Source of the DNA: CAYVVT01 sp964454335
GTDB lineage: Bacteria; Fidelibacterota; UBA8477; JABMPR01
DNA length: 64,000 bases
Assembly (NCBI GenBank): GCA_964454335.1
Contig: CAYVVT010000002.1
Span: 1 to 64,000 of the forward strand
Reading direction: 5' to 3'
The notes beneath the pieces are model-generated. The model saw only the letters and a program-made list of their open reading frames with translations, searched no databases and was not told where the DNA came from. Positions 35,974-45,412 of this stretch are shown one piece after another. Every line of letters starts with the position of its first letter. The first letter of the stretch is position 1. A program made the position numbers and the translations under genes.

Positions 35974-38900
35974 TCAGGCCCCCAGATACTCGGAGATGGT
36001 CTCCTGCAGATTCTTCTTGAAGATCGGTTTGGTGAGGAAGGCATCACAACCGGCCTCCAGGCAACGATCACGATCGGAGACGAATGCATGTGCCGTAAGG
36101 GCGATGACCGGGATATCAGTCCACCTGTCCTGGGCACGGATATACCTTACCAGGACCAGGCCGTCTTCATCACCGACGAGAGAAAGATCCGTCATGACAA
36201 GGTCTATCTGTTCTTTTTCCATGACATCTTTGCCCTGTTGCACGGATGAGGCAAAATGAATGTGGTAATTGTCTCGCAGGAACAGTCCGAACAACTTGCG
36301 GGCATTGGGATCATCCTCTACGATGAGGACAGAGTGCTTGGAGCCATCGATCCTGCTTGCCGGTTCTACCTTCTTCTTCACTGCTGGTTCCTCTATGACA
36401 GCAGTTCCTTCCTTTGTCGTAGCTGATTCAGCAATCCGAGGGAAGCTTAATGTAAAGGTCGTGCCTTTACCCTTTGAACTTTCAACGCTTACATCGATGT
36501 CATTCAGGTCGAGACAGCGCTTTGCAATGGTAAGACCCAGCCCCAGCCCCTGAAAATCCTTGGTATAACCTGTACTTTCCTGTGAAAAGGCATCCCAGAG
36601 ATTGTCGAGATACTCTGCGGAGATCCCGATACCGGTATCATGGATGATGACGGTCAACACATTGTTGTTCTCAATAACCCGAACCTCGACATGTCCCTGA
36701 GAGGTATAGATGATGGCATTTTCTATAATATTCGATAATGCACTGTTCAGGGACTCCGCATCGGCTCGAATGAAACATTCACCCGGATAAGGTTCAAAGC
36801 GGATCTCCAGATCCTTGTTGGTGGCGCTGGGCTCCAGGTCCTGGAGGAGGGCACGGATCGATTCGTTGAGATCCAGAACCCGTGGTTTGATCGAGATCGC
36901 GCCTGCCTCGATCTGAGATAGATCCAGAACACCGTGTACTGTCCTGGTCAGTCGGTCACTGTTCCGACGAACGACCTCGAAGTATTCCTTCTCGTCATCG
37001 CCCACAACCTTCTCCAGCTGGCTGTAGATCAGATCTATATAGCCAATGATTGATGTCAGGGGTGTACGGATCTCATGAGACATGTTGGCCAGGAACAGGC
37101 TCTTTACCTTCTCGGATTCCTGGGCCTGTTGAACAGCTGCCTTCAGATCATTCTCGATCTGTAATCTCTGGCTCATGTCTCTGGCAGTGGCCAGAACGAC
37201 ATTCTGTCCAAAATACTGACCACGGTTCAACTGTACATCCTTGGGGAAGATCTCACCGGATTCCTTGATACCCCAGAATTCGAAACGCTGGGGTTCTCCA
37301 GTGAAAGCCTTCTCTATGGTCTGTTTGATCGCAGCCAAGTCATTCTTCTCCGGGGCTGCCAGGTCTGAAAGTGTCTTGCCCACGAAATACTGCCGTGGGT
37401 GACCATACATTTCCCCGGCACCATGGTTTACATCCACAAAACGGCCATCCTGAGCCAGGATATAGATAGCATCACTGGTGCTGTTGAAGATGTCCTCATA
37501 ACTTTCCTGGGCGACCCGGATCCTGTTCTCGATGAGTTTCTGTTGGGTAACATCCTCAATGATCCCTACGAAATGAGTGGTCTTGCCGCTGCTGTCCCTG
37601 AGGGCGGTGATACTGGCATTGGCCCAGAATTCCTCACCATTGCTTTTTCTGCTGAGCAGTTCACCATGCCACTCATGTCCGCCGCGTAGATCCTCCAGTA
37701 GTTCCTGATAGGCTTCTTGCGGGGCTTCTGGATCTCGGAGGATAGTGGGGTATTTGTTCACGACCTCCTGACTGGTATATCCTGTCATCTCGGTGAACTT
37801 CGGATTCACATAGGAGATCTTGCCATCCTCGTCAGTAATGACCACCGCAGCCGGGCTCTGCTCGATGGCCCGGGACAGCTTGCGTAATTCCGTCTCGGCC
37901 TCGCGACGTTCCCGGATGTCACGTCCAATAATAAGGAAGGCACTGGGTTTTCCCTGTTCCTTGACCAGGGTGGAAATGATCTCAAGGGGGATCTCCTCGC
38001 CGGTCCTGGCGATGAGTTCTATCTCAAAACTGTGCGGTACGCTTGGAGTCGCCGTACTGCGTTCACTCACTTCCAGCAAGCGGCTGTGATGTTCCTGCGG
38101 GGTCAATTCCTGGATCTTCATATCCAACAGATCCATGCTTTCATGACCGCTCAGCAGGGAGCCGGCTTCGTTCACGTAGCTGATATGTCCTTCAAGATCA
38201 TGGAGCAGGATGAGGTCGGGTGCAGTTTCAGCCAGAAGACGATATTGTTCCTCACTCTTGACCAGCTGCCTCTGTGACGATTCAGCACGGGCTTCCATTT
38301 TCAAAGAATGCAATGCAAAGCCAATATCCATTGCTACTTCCTGGAACAATTCGACGATCTCAACATTGCGGGCCAGGGAGGGATCCAGGATCACCAGGAT
38401 CAATCCTACGGTCTCCTCGCCAGAGATCAGCTTGGCCCCCAGCATGGCCCGGGATGAATACCTGCGGCTGAACTTACTGTCGTCGAATTCAGCGGGGGAT
38501 TCAATGAGAATATAACTTTCATCCGCCTGAAGTATTGTCACGGCACAATCGGTCAGGTTACCCGACTCATCCAGCGGTTGGAGCTCGGTTTCACCATCGT
38601 ATTCTCCCGTCATATGACTGCTGCTGTATGAAACGGTGTTCTCATCCCCCAGAAGCGCCACCCAGGCTAATTCAAATGTCCGGGATTGGATGAGTTTGCT
38701 GCAGATCTGATCCAGCAGCGTATGGGGATCCTTCTCACGAACGATGAGCTGATTGACCTGATTGAGGGCGTAGAGAACACTATTGAGATAGTTGATCTTA
38801 TTCTCAGTACGATGCTTGTAGAGTGCCATCTCGATATTCGAGTGCAGGTCGCGCTCAGTGAAGGGCTTGAGGACATAACCATAGGGTGTCGTGATCTTGG

Positions 38901-39180
38901 CCCGTTCAAGGATGTGGTCATCTGCGTATGCGGTGGCATAGACGAAGGGGATGTCATGATCCTCACGAAGTTTCTCGGCAAACTCGATACCGTCCACATC
39001 TCCGCTGAGCATGATATCCAGGAGGATGACGTCGGGACGTTCCCGTTCAATGCTGGCCAGGGCTTTCTCGGCTGAGCTGGCAATCTCTGTCACCTCATAG
39101 CCGAGACTTCGCAACAGGATCGCGTTGTTCTCGGCAATGAGCCGTTCGTCCTCTACTATGAGTATGCGGGTCTTCTCCAT
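35974..39180 (-). CDS. Multi-PAS hybrid sensor histidine kinase
   Basis: 1068 residues, no membrane helix. Receiver domain 1-118 (Asp55 in ILLDIML), a GAF-like domain at about 130-295, and PAS domains at about 305-430, 432-550 and 553-675. The H box L-A-N-M-S-H-E-I-R-T-P has phospho-acceptor His702. The ATPase boxes are SNIIENAI, HDTGIGI and QGLGLGL. A linker is followed by a second receiver (Asp998 in VMTDLS, Lys in LTKPI). The front receiver suggests input from another kinase, the cytoplasmic PAS/GAF set suggests an internal or redox/ligand signal. Shares its ATPase-linker-receiver layout with 27631-29529. It stands alone; bases 39181-39383 hold nothing I can identify. Confidence 0.93.
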   Translation of the reverse strand: MEKTRILIVEDERLIAENNAILLRSLGYEVTEIASSAEKALASIERERPDVILLDIMLSGDVDGIEFAEKLREDHDIPFVYATAYADDHILERAKITTPYGYVLKPFTERDLHSNIEMALYKHRTENKINYLNSVLYALNQVNQLIVREKDPHTLLDQICSKLIQSRTFELAWVALLGDENTVSYSSSHMTGEYDGETELQPLDESGNLTDCAVTILQADESYILIESPAEFDDSKFSRRYSSRAMLGAKLISGEETVGLILVILDPSLARNVEIVELFQEVAMDIGFALHSLKMEARAESSQRQLVKSEEQYRLLAETAPDLILLHDLEGHISYVNEAGSLLSGHESMDLLDMKIQELTPQEHHSRLLEVSERSTATPSVPHSFEIELIARTGEEIPLEIISTLVKEQGKPSAFLIIGRDIRERREAETELRKLSRAIEQSPAAVVITDEDGKISYVNPKFTEMTGYTSQEVVNKYPTILRDPEAPQEAYQELLEDLRGGHEWHGELLSRKSNGEEFWANASITALRDSSGKTTHFVGIIEDVTQQKLIENRIRVAQESYEDIFNSTSDAIYILAQDGRFVDVNHGAGEMYGHPRQYFVGKTLSDLAAPEKNDLAAIKQTIEKAFTGEPQRFEFWGIKESGEIFPKDVQLNRGQYFGQNVVLATARDMSQRLQIENDLKAAVQQAQESEKVKSLFLANMSHEIRTPLTSIIGYIDLIYSQLEKVVGDDEKEYFEVVRRNSDRLTRTVHGVLDLSQIEAGAISIKPRVLDLNESIRALLQDLEPSATNKDLEIRFEPYPGECFIRADAESLNSALSNIIENAIIYTSQGHVEVRVIENNNVLTVIIHDTGIGISAEYLDNLWDAFSQESTGYTKDFQGLGLGLTIAKRCLDLNDIDVSVESSKGKGTTFTLSFPRIAESATTKEGTAVIEEPAVKKKVEPASRIDGSKHSVLIVEDDPNARKLFGLFLRDNYHIHFASSVQQGKDVMEKEQIDLVMTDLSLVGDEDGLVLVRYIRAQDRWTDIPVIALTAHAFVSDRDRCLEAGCDAFLTKPIFKKNLQETISEYLGA

Positions 39181-39383
39181 GCCCTTGTCTGCCCCATATC
39201 TAATATCGTCTTAAGCCAGCTAAACTTGAGAAGCGACACACTGGATCGAGACCCCCACATTCCAACGACACAATGCCGGTGAATTACCCTCCAGCAAAGG
39301 GTAATCTTCAATATTGATCGGATTGAAGGGGATTTCAATCAGTTTTTGGCTGAATGTGTTAAGTGCCTGCGTTTACGGGTGAT

Positions 39384-40862
39384 TTAATCCTCCAGAAGCT
39401 CCCACCTGAAGGTCCAATCCCACTGATCGAAGTAGAGATTGCTACCGGACCATTCGACCTCGCCTCTCTGGGAATCAACTGTTTCACTTCGCGGATGCGT
39501 TTTTGGAGGGAAGAATTCCTTGGAATAGGCATCGTTAAATATCAGTCGATAGCTATCCATACCGCTGAGATAGAAATGCCTGAACTCAGGATCATCTGTT
39601 TTACGCAGGCCGTAGGTCACATCCATGGGCAGCCAGCCGAATGGTTCGAAATAGATCATCCCCCAATCATGCATGCTGTTGTCCGGGGGTTCAAATTCCC
39701 AGCCGGATTGCCAGCGTGCGGGAATTCCGTTGAGACGACAGAGCGTGATGAAGGTAAGAGCCTGAATACCGCAATCGCCATGGCGATTACGAATGGCATA
39801 TTCGGGGATGTTCCGTATGGATGAATATTCCCGGGCGGACGCCCAGGGGATGTTCCCGTCGATCCAGTCAAAAAGTTTCTGTGCCTTGACGTAAGGATTC
39901 GTTTCCTGCCCAATGATCTCCGCAGAGAGTTTTCTGAGAGTATCACTGAATAAAATGTGCGGTGGCTCCTCCTTGAGAAAATCTGCAAGCGCTTCCGGAT
40001 CCGCAAGGTCCCGAACATTTTCTGGATTGACAGGTGCATATGCTCCGTGTCCGGTGTATTCATAGCTTACTTCGAAATGCGTTTGTTCGCCGGCAACTGC
40101 TGTTCTCTCGAAATAAACTGTACGCTGCAGGGCATCGGGCGGCGCCAGTTGATGATCCTCGGGGGAGCTTCCGGTCAGCCTGATATCCTCCTGCCTGCCG
40201 GGTATCTCCCGTGGAAAAGGGATCCAGCATCGGATGGTCTCACCGGCAGGGACGACATCTGCATCGACATCCACCGCCTGCATGATCTTCAATCTTACGG
40301 GTTGGACATACAGCTCGCCACTTTCTGCAGCATCATCCATGATCTTCATGTTCAGCTGATCAAGGGCACTGGTTTCGCCTGATCCAGCGGTGACCTTTCG
40401 GGGATGAGCGGCGGCCCAGACCTCTTTCATCTCGCGATCGATCCTGAACAGATTCCTGGCAGCACGATTGAAGTAGCGTTTCGTACCATCGATGGTCATC
40501 ACCTCTAATGCCCGTGACTGCTCCCAGCGCAGCATGTCATCCGGGGTTACCTCGGGATAATACTCTCTGATGAACTCAAGCACCTGCTCCTCGGTAGCTC
40601 TGAAATCCAGCTCGATACGATCCATTCGTAGCAACTCGAACTCGAGCCCTTTACGTTGATCATCTGTTAAACCGGTATTCTCGGCCAGTTGAGTGCGAAT
40701 GAAGGTTCGTGCGGCGCTAAAGTCGCCCTGATCGATCTTGTTTACAGCAGAGTGGTTGACGACTTCAAAGGGCAATTGAACCTCCTGGTTACAGCTGGGG
40801 ATCATTCCTATGCTCACGGATAGCAACAAGATGATCCTGATTGTCTGTGTAAATAATTTCAT
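39384..40862 (-). CDS. Transglutaminase-like cysteine protease domain lipoprotein
   Basis: 492 residues with a lipobox (MIPSC). The N-terminal 150 residues are helical. A beta domain with a C-W-I-P-F-P-R strand follows (about 195-290), then a transglutaminase-like core (PF01841): nucleophile Cys in RHGDCGIQALTFITLCR, His in MHDWGMIYF and Asp in PMDVTYG. Bacterial members are mostly peptidases or amide-bond cleaving enzymes. It begins 17 bases after the phosphoesterase/propeller gene and likely shares its transcript. Confidence 0.85.
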   Translation of the reverse strand: MKLFTQTIRIILLLSVSIGMIPSCNQEVQLPFEVVNHSAVNKIDQGDFSAARTFIRTQLAENTGLTDDQRKGLEFELLRMDRIELDFRATEEQVLEFIREYYPEVTPDDMLRWEQSRALEVMTIDGTKRYFNRAARNLFRIDREMKEVWAAAHPRKVTAGSGETSALDQLNMKIMDDAAESGELYVQPVRLKIMQAVDVDADVVPAGETIRCWIPFPREIPGRQEDIRLTGSSPEDHQLAPPDALQRTVYFERTAVAGEQTHFEVSYEYTGHGAYAPVNPENVRDLADPEALADFLKEEPPHILFSDTLRKLSAEIIGQETNPYVKAQKLFDWIDGNIPWASAREYSSIRNIPEYAIRNRHGDCGIQALTFITLCRLNGIPARWQSGWEFEPPDNSMHDWGMIYFEPFGWLPMDVTYGLRKTDDPEFRHFYLSGMDSYRLIFNDAYSKEFFPPKTHPRSETVDSQRGEVEWSGSNLYFDQWDWTFRWELLED

Positions 40863-40879
40863 GTGGTTCCCCTCGAAAA

Positions 40880-42751
40880 TTAGGTGCCAAATTTAATGCG
40901 CCGCACAATGCCATCCACACCAGAAAGCAGAATGCTCTCATCAGGCAGGAGGACAGGTGTATGCAAGAGCGCCGCTGAGAGACGGTATTGCCAGATAACA
41001 TTTCCATTCTGAATATCCAGGGCGTAGATGCTACCGTTCTGGGTGGTCAGATATACAGCTTCAGCACCAGCAACAAGCATGGATGGATCGATCTCGAAAC
41101 CATAGCCGACATGCCGTGCCCAGATCTCGTCGTAATCCGCATGATCGGTCCTGAAGGCGATAACGGTATCCCACATGCATTTGGCGAAGGCGATCTCAGC
41201 ATCAGGGGTCATTCCAATGGTCTCACGCACACGGCGTTCCTTGCTGCGCCAGACGGTCTCACCCGTTCTCAGATCCACCGCCGTAAGTGCCCTGTCCGGT
41301 GCGGCGAACAGCAGTTGTCTCCGGGATGCAACCGGCCAGCAGGCAGCGGGGGAGTATAGTATGCCTTGGGGACCATCCTGCCATATCCACTGGGTTTTAC
41401 CGTTCCTGATATGGAGCGCATATACGCGGTTATCCCATGCGCCGAACATGATGCGATTACCCTTGATGGTTGGACGTGTCTCCACAAAGCCATCGATGTC
41501 ATGATACTCCCACAGTATTTCGCCACTGGCGATATCCAGTGCATAGAAACTGCCCTCACCGGCAGCGACAAAGATGCGTTTACCCGATTGCACCGGAACG
41601 TTCAGAGCTGAACCCGCCAGTCGGCGAACCCATAGCAGTTCTCCATCATGAGCATCAAGGCAATAGATGCTTGAGTCGGCTGAACCGCATATCACCCGAT
41701 CATCCACCACCAGCGGCTGGCCGTGAATCCCGCCGCTGGTCTGATAGGTCCACAGCTTGTTGCCCTTCTGAAGATCAAGGGCTGCGATCTGTCCTTCAGC
41801 GGTAACGGCATAAGCCATCTCAGCCGAGAAGGCGGGGGGGGCGGTGATCAATTCACCCAGCGGCTGTTCCCACAGTAGTTCAACGGTGGGGAATTGCTCG
41901 TTGACGCTGAAATCCGGACGCTCGACTTTTCCTGGCTGCGTGGGGAATTTGTTGCCCAAGGGTAATGTGTGCCAGACGGAATTGCCCGGCTGCTCAGGTA
42001 TTCGCTCGGTAAAAGCAGCCTGGATCGGATCCACCTGTACCACAGTATAACCGGTTCGCGTATCCCCCCTGCTGAGTGTCGAACGGGACATGACTGCATC
42101 GATGCCTTCAGAGGATTCGCCGCGATTCCGATGGCCATGACCATGCAGGATCGCCTGGACATTATACTGGCGGATCAGATCCAGCAATTGATACCAGTTA
42201 GTCACTGAGGGATCGATGGGATAGTGTGTGACAACGAAGAATGGTTGTCTGGGATCACTCAGACCGCTGAGGATAGAATCGATCCAGGTGATATTCTGTG
42301 GGGCGATGTATCCACCTCCCATTCGCATCAATGGCCCCTGGTCTAATCCGATGAAACGATAGGGACCGGCCTGGAATTCGAAACGGTCAGCGCCCCAGAG
42401 ACGTCTGAAGGTCTGTGCGCCGGATGCGGACCATTTTGTATCGTGGTTTCCGGGAATGACGAAATACGGCTTCGCAAGTTCCTCTAGAATGGACCTGGCC
42501 AGGAGCAGATTATCACCGACGTCCAGTTCTGTTATATCGCCGGAAATGATCGTAAACGCGATGTCGGGCATGGTATTGATATCCGCCACCACTCTGCGAA
42601 GATCCTCATCAGCGCCCGTGGCACCAATGTGTGTATCACTGAGCCAGGCAAAGGTGAAGGAGCTTGAATCGGCAGGCAGCACACGCTCTGCCGCAGTGGT
42701 ATGGACGAGTAATGCACCGAGGAACAGGAACACAGGAAGGAGTCTGGACAT
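40880..42751 (-). CDS. Exported calcineurin-type phosphoesterase fused to a PQQ-type beta-propeller
   Basis: 623 residues with a signal peptide (ends TTAAE). Residues about 30-260: phosphoesterase metal motifs WLSDTHIG, SGDITE, PGNHD, THYP and HGHGHRN. Residues about 290-620: at least six propeller blades with repeats of the type VYALDIxxGxxxWxY, such as SIYCLDAHDGELLWVRR, SFYALDIASGEILWEY and SIYALDIQNGNVIWQY. The PQQ-type repeats need not bind PQQ; they form a scaffold or sensor. The two domains on one chain suggest an extracellular phosphatase/nuclease with a binding propeller. It is followed by the transglutaminase-like gene and preceded by a lipid kinase on the same strand. Confidence 0.88.
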   Translation of the reverse strand: MSRLLPVFLFLGALLVHTTAAERVLPADSSSFTFAWLSDTHIGATGADEDLRRVVADINTMPDIAFTIISGDITELDVGDNLLLARSILEELAKPYFVIPGNHDTKWSASGAQTFRRLWGADRFEFQAGPYRFIGLDQGPLMRMGGGYIAPQNITWIDSILSGLSDPRQPFFVVTHYPIDPSVTNWYQLLDLIRQYNVQAILHGHGHRNRGESSEGIDAVMSRSTLSRGDTRTGYTVVQVDPIQAAFTERIPEQPGNSVWHTLPLGNKFPTQPGKVERPDFSVNEQFPTVELLWEQPLGELITAPPAFSAEMAYAVTAEGQIAALDLQKGNKLWTYQTSGGIHGQPLVVDDRVICGSADSSIYCLDAHDGELLWVRRLAGSALNVPVQSGKRIFVAAGEGSFYALDIASGEILWEYHDIDGFVETRPTIKGNRIMFGAWDNRVYALHIRNGKTQWIWQDGPQGILYSPAACWPVASRRQLLFAAPDRALTAVDLRTGETVWRSKERRVRETIGMTPDAEIAFAKCMWDTVIAFRTDHADYDEIWARHVGYGFEIDPSMLVAGAEAVYLTTQNGSIYALDIQNGNVIWQYRLSAALLHTPVLLPDESILLSGVDGIVRRIKFGT

Positions 42752-42765
42752 GAGGGACCTCCTGC

Positions 42766-43662
42766 TTACTGGGACGGCCAGAATATATCCACGGCCCGGG
42801 GCAGGCAGTTGACCTGAATGGGGGAAGAACCCATGAGTTCACCATCCGGTGTGAGGATCTTGGGCTGATCAGTTTCTACAGTCAGGGAAGATGTCTTGAA
42901 TGTCCGTACTTCAGGCATGTGGATATGCTCACCGGTAAGGATCTTAGGAAAACTGGTTACCAATCTACGCCGGCTGGATTTCGAAAGCAGGGTCACGTCC
43001 AGCAGGCCATCGTCGACCACAGCCGAGGGTGCCATCAGAAAGTTTGAGGTGTAACGCGTATTTGAGATCTCGATGAAGATCTGTTGATCCTCGATGACAC
43101 CCTGGTCGGAAGTGATCTTTACATCGAAGGGAGCCAGGAAGATCATGCGATAGAATACTCCCAGTGTGTAGGACAGGTTACCCAGGATCTTCAGCTTCTT
43201 TGCCGTGGCGCCCACATCAGCGACAAATCCCAGTCCCAGGATATTCAGGAAATACCAATCTTCACCCTGGGTACTGAAGCGGCCTACGTCCACGCTGCGA
43301 AGGTGACCGCTGGCAACAACGTCAAGCGCAGTAGCCCAATCTGGATCTTTCAGATCCATGTCGCGTATGAACGCGTTCCCCGTTCCTGTGGGAATGATCC
43401 CGATAGGCGGCCAGCCCTGGGGACTGTTGCGATAATAACCGTTGATCACCTCATAGAGCGTTCCATCGCCACCGGCGGCAAGCACAGCGGAGTAGCGGCT
43501 GAGATCGGTCCCGGTCACATACTCCACGGCATGTCCACTGTATTCGGTGACGAATTCGTCCACCTCGATCTGTAACTCATCCAGTCTGCTGCGGATCGCC
43601 GGCAGTTGTTTGGCAGCCCGGCCATTGCCCGCATTGGGGTTGAATATTAGTAGAGTTTTCAT
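42766..43662 (-). CDS. Diacylglycerol/sphingosine-type lipid kinase (paralogue 1)
   Basis: The ATG at 43662 gives 298 residues; a GTG at 43680 is possible, both with weak ribosome sites. The DAGK catalytic motif is AAGGDGTLYEVINGYY, with N-terminal IFNPNAGNGRAAK and GIIPTGTGNAFIRDM. It phosphorylates a lipid alcohol with ATP. Thirteen bases separate it from the next gene on the strand. A second copy lies at 46756. Confidence 0.9.
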   Translation of the reverse strand: MKTLLIFNPNAGNGRAAKQLPAIRSRLDELQIEVDEFVTEYSGHAVEYVTGTDLSRYSAVLAAGGDGTLYEVINGYYRNSPQGWPPIGIIPTGTGNAFIRDMDLKDPDWATALDVVASGHLRSVDVGRFSTQGEDWYFLNILGLGFVADVGATAKKLKILGNLSYTLGVFYRMIFLAPFDVKITSDQGVIEDQQIFIEISNTRYTSNFLMAPSAVVDDGLLDVTLLSKSSRRRLVTSFPKILTGEHIHMPEVRTFKTSSLTVETDQPKILTPDGELMGSSPIQVNCLPRAVDIFWPSQ

Positions 43663-43687
43663 CTTGGTAATTGCAGTCACTGTTCGC

Positions 43688-43894
43688 TCATAAATGAGTG
43701 GGATCGATGAATTCCATCAGTGACTGCTCAATCCACAAATCTATGTCAAACACCACTCGAAGCAAGCCCATATCAAGATCCGATGCCAGGGTTTGGTCCA
43801 GATCACCATTCTCTTGATCAGTGACAGGCCCCGGTTTACTTTCACGCCTCGCCTCCCGGATGGTCAGCGGTAAGGGAACTTGCCCGGAAACCAT
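43688..43894 (-). CDS. Possible small protein upstream of the lipid kinase
   Basis: A 68-residue frame (ATG at 43894) on the same strand as the lipid kinase, ending 25 bases before its start. The tail DLDMGLLRVVFDIDLWIEQSLMEF has amphipathic helix character. There is no ribosome site and I do not recognise a family. It is the only frame of note in the 285-base space between the divergent genes. Low confidence. Confidence 0.25.
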   Translation of the reverse strand: MVSGQVPLPLTIREARRESKPGPVTDQENGDLDQTLASDLDMGLLRVVFDIDLWIEQSLMEFIDPTHL

Positions 43895-43947
43895 ATCCCA
43901 GGACCGAGTTTGGAACAGATTGAATTCTCAAGAACCATGGAGCATAA

Positions 43948-45378
43948 ATGGACCTACAGAAACTGATCTCCGCAATCGATGTTCAAGCTGAATGGGTCGG
44001 AGTACGTGCGGTTCAAGAACGAACCACATCCCGGGTGGCCCGGGACGGCAAACCGGAAACCAACGTCAGCCAGATGAAAGCCGGACTCATGGTAGAGGTT
44101 CTGGTGGATGGACAGTTCGCATATTATGCCACCAGCCGTTCTGACACTGCCTCTGTCCAGGCAGCTGCCGAACGAGCAGTCCAGTTGGCCCGGACGGCGG
44201 CTCCCAACGCCCTGCACAAATTCACCGCTGATGCCCGGCCACCGGCAAATGGGAGATATCAAACCTCGGATATGCTGACCTCCAATCCTGTCAGTGCCGG
44301 GGATCTCAATGACCTGCTGTTGAAGGCCTGCGATACATTGAAGGTATCCGACAAAGTGATCAGTGCCGTCGCCATGGCCCGTATCGTTGAATCAGAAACA
44401 CAATATGTCTCTTCCAATGGAAGTAACACCGACCAGCAATACCTCCTGATCTCTGCTGATTACACTGCTGTAGCTCAAGATGGGCCGGTCATCCAGAAGC
44501 GGACAGATGGTGGGCTGCTGGCCAAGAGTTACCAGACAGGCTATCAGGTCTTCAATGAAGCCGATGTGCTGGGGCGTTGTGAAGAGATCGGAAATCAAGC
44601 CGTGGAATTGCTCAGCGCGGAAGAGTGCCCCACGGGCACGATGGATCTGGTGCTGGCACCGGATCAGATGATGCTGCAGATCCATGAAAGTGTGGGGCAT
44701 GCCCTGGAGATCGACCGAATTCTCGGGGACGAACGTAATTATGCCGGCTGGAGTTTTGTCAGGCTCGAGGATTTTGGGAAACTGCAGTATGGTTCTTCCC
44801 TGATGAACATCACCTTTGATCCCAGCATCAGCAACCAGTTCGCCAGTTACTCCTTCGATGACGGCGGCATGGAGGCCCGCAAGGAATACATCATCAAGGA
44901 TGGTGTCCTGTTACGCGGTCTGGGAGGCAGGGAAAGTCAACTGCGTTCCGGTGTGCCTGGTGTGGCCAATTTCCGGGCCAGCTCCTGGAACCGGGCGCCG
45001 GTGGACCGCATGGCCAATCTGAACCTTGAACCGGGCGATTCCAGTTTCGATGAGGTCATTGGCGCAGTGGACAAGGGCGTGTTCATGTCCTCGAACCGAT
45101 CCTGGTCCATTGACGATTACCGTAACAAGTTTCAGTTCGGCTGCGAATATGCCAAGCTCATCGAGAACGGCAAACTCACCAAGACCCTGCGAAATCCCAA
45201 TTATAGAGCGATCTCCACGCCTTTCTGGAACAGTTTGAGGCAAGTCGGTAACGAGAGCACATTCGAGGTCTACGGGACGCCATTCTGCGGCAAGGGAGAA
45301 CCAAACCAGATCATCCGCGTGGGACATGCCTCGCCGGTATGTCTGTTTGAGAATGTCGAGATCTTCGGCGGCGCATAA
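43948..45378 (+). CDS. tldD: TldD metalloprotease
   Basis: 476 residues, cytoplasmic. The TldD signature HESVGHALE (246-254) gives the zinc-binding H-E-x-x-x-H motif. The typical ends QTGYQVFNEADVLGRCEEIG, DGGMEARKEYIIKDGVL and RNPNYRAISTPFWNSLR are present. TldD-TldE heterodimers remove unfolded peptide segments, for example leader peptides of modified peptides. TldE follows after 34 bases. The ribosome site upstream (ATGGAG) is fair. Confidence 0.93.
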   Translation: MDLQKLISAIDVQAEWVGVRAVQERTTSRVARDGKPETNVSQMKAGLMVEVLVDGQFAYYATSRSDTASVQAAAERAVQLARTAAPNALHKFTADARPPANGRYQTSDMLTSNPVSAGDLNDLLLKACDTLKVSDKVISAVAMARIVESETQYVSSNGSNTDQQYLLISADYTAVAQDGPVIQKRTDGGLLAKSYQTGYQVFNEADVLGRCEEIGNQAVELLSAEECPTGTMDLVLAPDQMMLQIHESVGHALEIDRILGDERNYAGWSFVRLEDFGKLQYGSSLMNITFDPSISNQFASYSFDDGGMEARKEYIIKDGVLLRGLGGRESQLRSGVPGVANFRASSWNRAPVDRMANLNLEPGDSSFDEVIGAVDKGVFMSSNRSWSIDDYRNKFQFGCEYAKLIENGKLTKTLRNPNYRAISTPFWNSLRQVGNESTFEVYGTPFCGKGEPNQIIRVGHASPVCLFENVEIFGGA

Positions 45379-45412
45379 ATATTGACGATTTGAGATAGTA
45401 TTGAGGTAATAC

